The notes beneath the pieces were generated by a model that was not told the origin of the DNA, ran no database searches, and saw only the letters and a list, made by a program, of their open reading frames with translations. This document shows positions 58,250 through 64,000 of a DNA stretch of 64,000 nucleotides, in pieces. This DNA is from Warburgia ugandensis (Eukaryota; Streptophyta; Magnoliopsida; Canellales; Canellaceae): assembly GCA_035236585.1 (NCBI GenBank), contig CP141130.1, positions 29,213,501-29,277,500 on the forward strand. The letters run 5' to 3'. How positions within the stretch are numbered: position 1 is the stretch's first letter; the number at the start of each line of letters is the position of its first letter. The position numbers and the translations under genes are program-made.

Positions 58250-58920
58250 GTTAGATACTTTACCCTAGGTGATCCGTACTTGTTCAAGTACTATCTTGAT
58301 TAGGTGATAAGTAGATGCATACCAAATAGTGAGCATAATTAGATCATATCCTTTTGTCATGTTCATGCATGTATGGCCATTTTAACAATAGAAAGCTGCA
58401 AAAATTTTGCAGTTTGGTTTCTATTGGCCCACCATTTTCAAAGTTGCACATGCTTACTACACAACATGTGTGAGGTGTCAGAGGTTTGGTAGCCTAGGAA
58501 GGAGACATATGATGCCCTTATACCTAAACCTTTTTGGAGAACCATTTGATGTTTGGGTATAGATTTCATGAGACCCCATCATAATTCTTCTAGGCACCTT
58601 TATATCCTAGTGGGAGTGGACTATGTGTCTAAGTGGGTAGAGGCTATACCTTGCAAAGCCAATAACCACAAGGTAGTGGTAAAATTCTTAAAGGAAACCA
58701 TTTTTGCATGGTTTGGTACTCCAAGAGCCATAATAAGTGATGGAGAAAAACAATTTTGTAATAAAGTGTTTGGGAATCTAATGAAAAAGTATGGTGTCAA
58801 CCACAAGATAGCTACCCCATACCACCCTCAAACTAGTGGTCAAATAGAGGTCTCTATAAGGAGATTAGGATATTCTAGACAATCAATCTAAGTAAGAAAG
58901 ACTGGTCTCTGTGACTCAAT
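58250..58920 (+). pseudogene. Athila D integrase core, broken
   Basis: The zinc-finger region at about 58370-58500 is degraded (FYWPTIF-like, CVRCQRFG). The core is open at 58553-58891: GIDFMRPHHNSS with the first D, YILVGVDYVSKWVEAIPC, FGTPRAIISDGEKQFCN with the second D, and TPYHPQTSGQIEVSIRR with the E. After 58891 a stop breaks the frame. Integrase would insert the cDNA; all three acidic residues are still present but the protein is truncated. Confidence 0.9.
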
Positions 58921-59285
58921 AATGCTTTTTGGCCTATCATACAGCCTATAAAATCCCAAGATGCATACTGGTAAGGCTAAAACTTAAGGCATATTGGGCT
59001 ATCAAGAAGCTCCATCTTGAATTAGCTAGTACTGGGACCCACTATAAACTCCAACTCGAGTTAGATGAATTAAGAAAGGATGCATATGATTCTGCGCTAA
59101 TATACAATGATCAAATGAAGGTTAATAATGATTGTCAAATCTTAAGGAAATCCTTCATACTTGATAAAAGGCTGCACCAAACAATCATTTGTGTCACTGA
59201 GTCGGATAGCGTCAACGTCGTTGCTGACGCTATAGGGATACCATTTCTCTCCTTGGTGAGTGCTTTTTCTAAGCAAAAATCCTGA
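58921..59285 (+). pseudogene. Athila D integrase C-terminal part
   Basis: The open frame at 58929-59285 starts AYHTAYKIP, then jumps by an internal deletion to KAYWAIKKLHLELASTGTHY and KLQLELDELRKDAYDSA, the Athila post-core helix. The last ~40 residues no longer match the family and include a GC-rich 28-bp hairpin at 59206-59233. No chromodomain and no env-like frame follow. Confidence 0.8.
59206..59233 (+). repeat. GC-rich short hairpin
   Basis: ATAGCGTCA (59206-59214) and TGACGCTAT (59225-59233) are perfect arms around ACGTCGTTGC. The composition is unlike the surrounding integrase relic. Confidence 0.8.
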
Positions 59286-60808
59286 GTTGGAGTTGGTATT
59301 GGTGTCAGAATTTACACGCAGGCCTTAAAAAACGTTTGGTCATCCGCACTGCTCAGTTTTTTATGCCACATACTAGATGGGACATAGGGTAGAGTTCGCT
59401 TACCATGATGAGAACTAGATGTTCAGAACTTAGTAACTCTAATGTTTTCCCCTCTTAATAGAAGAGTATATGGTTCGTTTTGCATATTATTCATGTGTTG
59501 AAGCATTTAAGAAGGTAAATTCTCAAAAAATATTTACACACAACACATAGTCAAGACTAATAAAGAGGTATGACTTAGAGACCTTGAGGAAAATTAGTGG
59601 AGACCTATAACCCAGTGAGTTTAGAGACTATCTTCTTTTAGAGAGTCATAAATAGTTCCACAATTTCTTAGGCATATATAATTTAGGGTGATCCTGTTAT
59701 ACTTGTTTTGGTTAACTATCAAGAATAAATCTGAGTAACAGCTTTCTTTCTAAGAAATTTATTAAATCTAATAGGCTTTAGGAAATCTAGGAAATAATAT
59801 GGACCATCCTTGTTTAGCCCAGAGACATAAAACTTGCCCATACAGTACACCACTATCTAGCCCCTTGAGCCTATTATTAAACCTTTTCTTTCCTAATCCC
59901 ATATTACCTTAACCCAAAAAAACCAAGAAATAAATAACTATCCATTACTCATTTCCAAAATGAATAGAGTTAGTAGAAAAGTTCAAAAGAGGATAAAAAA
60001 TGAGAAAAAGTACTAGAAGTCTTTCTTTCAAAGAAGACAAAAGAAAAGTGAAAAGAAAAAAATATAAAAAATAGAAGAGCAAAATTGAAAGACAAGAATA
60101 CAAAGGCAATTCACTTCAATATAGTCAAAGATTAATAGGCCAATAATAAAAAAAGAAGACCTCTACTCAGTTTTGAACCATCGTAATCTTTAAAGAGGAT
60201 ATAAAAGAAGGAATTAAGATAAACTACCCGTACTATTCTTGTTAATAACATCCACTCTTAGGGATCACTTTCCTTTGTCTCATTAGCATCTAAAAATTTA
60301 TGTGAACTATTAGCTTGTTGGATTTGGTCACATAAAGAGAGAAATACATTCAAACCCTTGTTTATGAGCTTCACTTTTGAGAGTAGACTTGTGAGGATTT
60401 GAGGTCAAAACATATTTATAATGGAATTTAAGAATGTATAAATGAAAATTGTGACTTATGTGGCTGTACACACACATGCACTCTAAGAAATAACTAGAAT
60501 AAAATGTCTTTAGTATGTGTATAATTTATGAAATTGTCAATCCTCTTCATTAAGTTGTGAAAAACTAATAGAGTAATAATTAATGAGAATTCTATGAGAT
60601 AAAATAGGGGACTAAAATTTATAGAATTTTGTGGGTATATTCACTGCAAACCCTCACGATGCCAAACTCATCCACTAGCGGTGTATGGGCTTGTGCATCC
60701 TCTAAGTGCAACCATGAGTACCTATGAAAGTGGCACTTTGTATCTTGTCCTGAAAAATGAATTTTCTCATATTTTTCTTGGGACTAGAAAAATGCTAGTC
60801 GAGGGGTG
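59286..60808 (+). other. Athila D 3' untranslated region and polypurine tract
   Basis: There is no supported frame. It shares ordered blocks with elements A, C and E (TTAGTGGAGACCTATAA at about 59595, an A/G-rich tract at about 59990-60105, GGGTATATTCACTGCAAACC at about 60632). The tract GTCGAGGGGTG ends at 60808, against the LTR start TGGTAAGTGCC. Confidence 0.78.
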
Positions 60809-63306
60809 TGGTAAGTGCCTAATTTTGCATAAAAATCACTCAATTAGTTACCCATGTGTTACAACTTATAGGTGTAAAATAGGGTTTTTGACCAAAATTC
60901 ATAACACATGTATTTTTGACCTAATGACCCAAAATATGAGATTTTGTAGGTCCAAAAGCCAATCCAAGTTAAATATGTGCTTAATCAAATTTTTTATGTA
61001 CTTAATTGAAGTTTTTTACTTTTTATAGGAAGCAAGATGGTGATCTGACGGTTAAGATCGATTGGGATGAAATTAGAAGACAGTCATCAAAAGATCAAGT
61101 CCAAGACTAAAGATCATAAATCCAAGATGAAATGAAGCCATTCAAGCCACTTAGCCATATATGCCATGAGAGAAGGTGACAATTTAAGGAATTCAAGCCA
61201 AATCATTTAAGCCACTTAAGCCAAAGGGATTGAGCTATAAACCCAAGCTAAGAGATCCATCTAAGCTAGCCATGAGATTTATGGGGATATTTTGAATATA
61301 ATTAAGGGTAAATTCATTAGGATAAGATGACATGTGGACCAATAGGACAAAACCCTTCTATTTTTCATGGTTTTTCATTATTTATCACTTTCCACCTCAT
61401 CACCAAATATCACAATGATTTTCACTTTCCATTCAATAGTCCTACTATTTTAAGACTGCTCCACCTTCCTCAACTCCCATTCCAACCAACCAACAAATAC
61501 TCACTTCCTAAGAAATCACTTAGCCAATCAATCTATTACACCTTACCTCATTTTCCTATACTTTTCCTACACATCTCTTTCTTCCCACTTTCCTCTTTCT
61601 TTCCTACCTTATCCCATCCACCCACTTACCATAATTGAAGGGAGGTCAATGATTTTTGGAGGGAGATGCCTCCTCCTAAGAAAATGGCATCTTCACACCT
61701 ACATGCAACCAAAGGGCAGCCACTTAACTTATCTTGTTCCTCCTTGAAAGCCCTATCCTACCCACCATCCTAACCATCCAAATGATTTGTTTTTCATCTC
61801 CACCACACCTTATTCTTAGGCCACCCTAGAAAATTTATATAAACTGCACAAAAACTTAAGTTGAAGGAATCTTCCACTCTTAGGAAAAAGACACCCCCTC
61901 CATTTGGAAGGCGACATCCTCTTCCTACTCTCTTTTCATCTCTCTTTTGCCTTGAATATCATACTCCTTTGGGTGGTTGCTACTTCTTCCAGGGTGGGCT
62001 GCTATTCATCCAAGTGTTCCATGCCTAAGGTTGAAAGTGTAGTCTCTTTTGAAAGGTTGGTTGACTCCCTTTGATCTTTCTTCTCTTAGCTTGTCCATTG
62101 TTGACTTGTTTACCTTTGATTCCATGCTTAGTTGGTAGTTGATCTCTTTAATTTCCTTGCTTTCTAGCCTTAAGTTTAGTTTCATAATCCATTGATTTAA
62201 GAGTTATAACTCTTTAGTAGTGACAACTAAAAGAGTTAGCTATTAAATAAAAGCATTTTTCCTTGAACTCTTGTTGATCTTTATTAGACTTTTCCCTTTA
62301 ATTCTGTCTGCTATTTGGACTAAGAGAGATTAGTGAGAGTTAATTTCTAATGTTGATGTTGTAAAGAAAGGTGATTACTAATCAAGATTGGCATGCCCCA
62401 TTACTAATCTCTTGTTTTCAATACAATAACAATTGATTGTGAATGATTGTCTTGATTGATGAATGCTGACAAGGTTGATTTATTTACATGCTACTTCAAT
62501 GGTTTGATAGTTAAAATAAGATTATTTTATCAAATTTCCAACTAAGTCAACCAAAAGATCCATGAAACCATGTGTCCAATCCAAAAGTGGAATGCATGTT
62601 TTGAAGGACTTAAGGGTTGAAGCTTGAATGATATTGTCAACATGATTGTTCCTTAATAGTTGATTAGTTTCATTGCTCATTCAATCAAGCATGGGAAACA
62701 ATTCTCAACTCATGTTGAAACCATGTGTGCTACCCATAAGTGTTGTGCTCGGTTTTGATTGATTTAGAGGATTGAAATCAAAGTTAGTTGCTTTTATTCA
62801 TGTTAGGGAAAGTAGTATAGTTAGTGGTTGATTGTTAATCTTAATTAATTTGTTAGCATGTTGTTGATTAGCATTAATTGTCAAAGTTTTCATTCCCATT
62901 AATTTAATTGCTTTCTTTAGAATTTGCATGAGTAGGAAAGTAGTTCATTAGTGCAGGTTTTCTTTAGTTAATTTCTAAATTTCATGCTTAGGGCAGTTGA
63001 TCTAGGAAAGATGTTAAGAATTACATTTTTTTTAAGTTTTCCTTTTAGGAAAGTCTAAATTTTAGAAAGCATGTTTAGAAAAATTTTCAATTTTAGCATA
63101 TTTCTTTAATTTTGCATAATTTTTTTTTCCATGTGTTAATTTCTATTCTTAGTTTAGGTGAAAAAATATCTTGAATTTAGCTAGGTTAGATAATTTAAAG
63201 TACTAACCACTAAGCATACAATCTATCAATTCCTCATGGGATCGACCTCACTAGTGTGCTATATTACAACCAATTCGTACACTTGCAAGTTAACTTAAAA
63301 ATGGCA
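60809..63306 (+). mobile_element. Athila D 3' LTR
   Basis: It aligns with 45259-47882 from end to end with indels, notably a shorter AAGCCA-rich part. Frames at 60681-61028 and 61327-61638 are not conserved in the 5' LTR and are taken as chance. The right boundary is either 63306 or 63309. Confidence 0.88.
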
Positions 63307-64000
63307 ACATGCCACACATGAATCCCATAGAAGGTAACTAGATATTTACAAATGGAAGCCCCCACTCTGCCCCCCCCTAGTTAGAAATAGAATCTTGAAT
63401 AAGTTAAAATAGGGAATAGCCTAGGCCCCAACAAGTGGAGGGCCATATGCTTCACAAGGAGACACCTGTTCACTCCTCAAGTGACTCATGCAGCCCCATG
63501 AGATAGAGGAACAAAATGACAAGGTTGGGAGAGTTCTCTTTAAGGAGAAGATTCCATGTGCCTAGCCCTAGAGAGAGCTCCCAATTCCACTAAGTGAGAA
63601 ACCAAGCAAGGAGTGGAGAGCCAAGGTGAAGAAGGAGGAACCAAGGTAGAAGAAAGAACAAGAAGCCAAGGAGGAAGAAGAAGAGAGAAAGTAAGGAAGC
63701 AAGTAGTGGAGCAAGCTTGAAGAGAAGGAGAGCTTCAAAGAAAGAAGCCCATAACATTGGAGAAGAACCCCTTTAGGAGACCTAGGTCGTTTTCAATCTG
63801 GGAAAGCCTATCTACTCAAGGACTCTACACTTGATCAAGCTTCAAAATTAGGTGGGGGACACTAGGAAAAGCCCTATAGCATCAATGGATTATCCATGTA
63901 GTTGCCTTAGCATTATTCTTCCTTTAGAACACCCCCATAGGAGTTTGATGTATGGTTGAAATCAATGCTTTGACCTACTATTTTACCATGCCTTCTTTCA
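63307..64000. other. Unassigned sequence right of Athila D
   Basis: There is no gene and no LTR end. A C-rich run (63368-63379) is followed by a purine-rich stretch of GAAG/GGAG/AAGCC type (63590-63750) such as occurs in LTR leaders. It should continue the sequence that ends at 45258. Confidence 0.4.

Larger units (their letters stand above)
45259..63306 (+). mobile_element. Element D: Athila-type Ty3/gypsy retrotransposon, gag-pol bearing, decayed
   Basis: The LTRs lie at 45259-47882 and 60809-63306, with a tRNA-Asp-type PBS (47892), gag, protease, RT, RNase H, integrase, a long 3' untranslated region and a polypurine tract (60794-60808). Domain sequences fit Athila well, including LLDIGACVNLLP in the protease and an integrase without chromodomain. 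It is split in pol by a 4.9-kb solo LTR. Without that insert it is about 13.1 kb. Stops in every domain exclude function. The right end is uncertain by about three bases (GGCA/ACA), and no clean target duplication is seen; ATGCT before 45259 and ATGCC near 63309 are a possible decayed pair. Confidence 0.9.

Noticed and set aside
61327..61638. 103-codon proline/histidine-rich frame in Athila D 3' LTR
   Set aside because: The same region of the 5' LTR (about 45965-46240) does not keep it; pyrimidine-rich composition explains the open frame.
45254..63313. ATGCT/ATGCC as the target duplication of Athila D
   Set aside because: It would require the LTR to end in AAC instead of CA and has a mismatch; kept only as a possibility.

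Overview
The window is a plant nuclear repeat block. I see no host protein-coding gene, tRNA, rRNA or CRISPR array. The organism is inferred to be a seed plant with a large, retroelement-rich genome. The evidence is Athila-type and chromodomain-bearing (Tekay/Del-like) Ty3/gypsy LTR elements, an RTE-clade LINE, a short Au-like SINE remnant, very long AT-rich LTRs and long (CT)n tracts. The species cannot be named from sequence alone. Every gag or pol reading frame found is broken by stops, frameshifts or deletions.

Layout. 1-1870: 3' part of a gypsy LTR entering from outside the window, with a GC-rich tandem-repeat head. 1871-7387: 3' remnant of an Athila-like element (here called E), split by a nearly full-length RTE LINE (3018-6525) flanked by a 17-bp target duplication. 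7388-27430: a Tekay-like chromovirus (B) with LTRs of about 4.9 kb. Its 5' LTR is split by a complete gag-only Athila derivative (A, 8420-15682, duplication AAAGT). Its internal region (19621-23956) keeps gag, protease, RT, RNase H, integrase and chromodomain relics. Its 3' LTR has lost its first bases and its last ~1.4 kb. 27431-33938: unassigned, probably LTR-like DNA holding a minus-strand solo LTR of the B family (27794-32240, duplication GTTTT). 33939-35340 and 35341-37717: partial LTRs of two other families, in plus and minus orientation. 37718-41822: 3' end of a minus-strand Athila-like element (C) with an Au-like SINE scrap in its LTR. 41823-44700: minus-strand chromovirus pol remnant ending in an inverted duplication. 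45259-63306: an Athila element (D) with both LTRs, gag, protease, RT, RNase H and integrase relics. It is split by a plus-strand solo LTR of the B family (51764-56674, duplication GAAGA). 63307-64000: unassigned.

Insertion order can be read from the nesting: E before LINE and B; B before A; D before the 51.8-kb solo LTR; the 27.4-33.9 kb host before its solo LTR. Element A has no pol and would have depended on an Athila-like relative such as D for reverse transcription and integration.

The observations most worth testing are three. A block of about 400 bp is shared between the chromovirus LTR and the untranslated leader of Athila D. A conserved stem-loop in the LTRs lies at a possible splice acceptor, with donor-like sites upstream. 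A cluster of small palindromes lies upstream of a minus-strand TATA box near 33.1 kb. I see no convincing new host or defence system.
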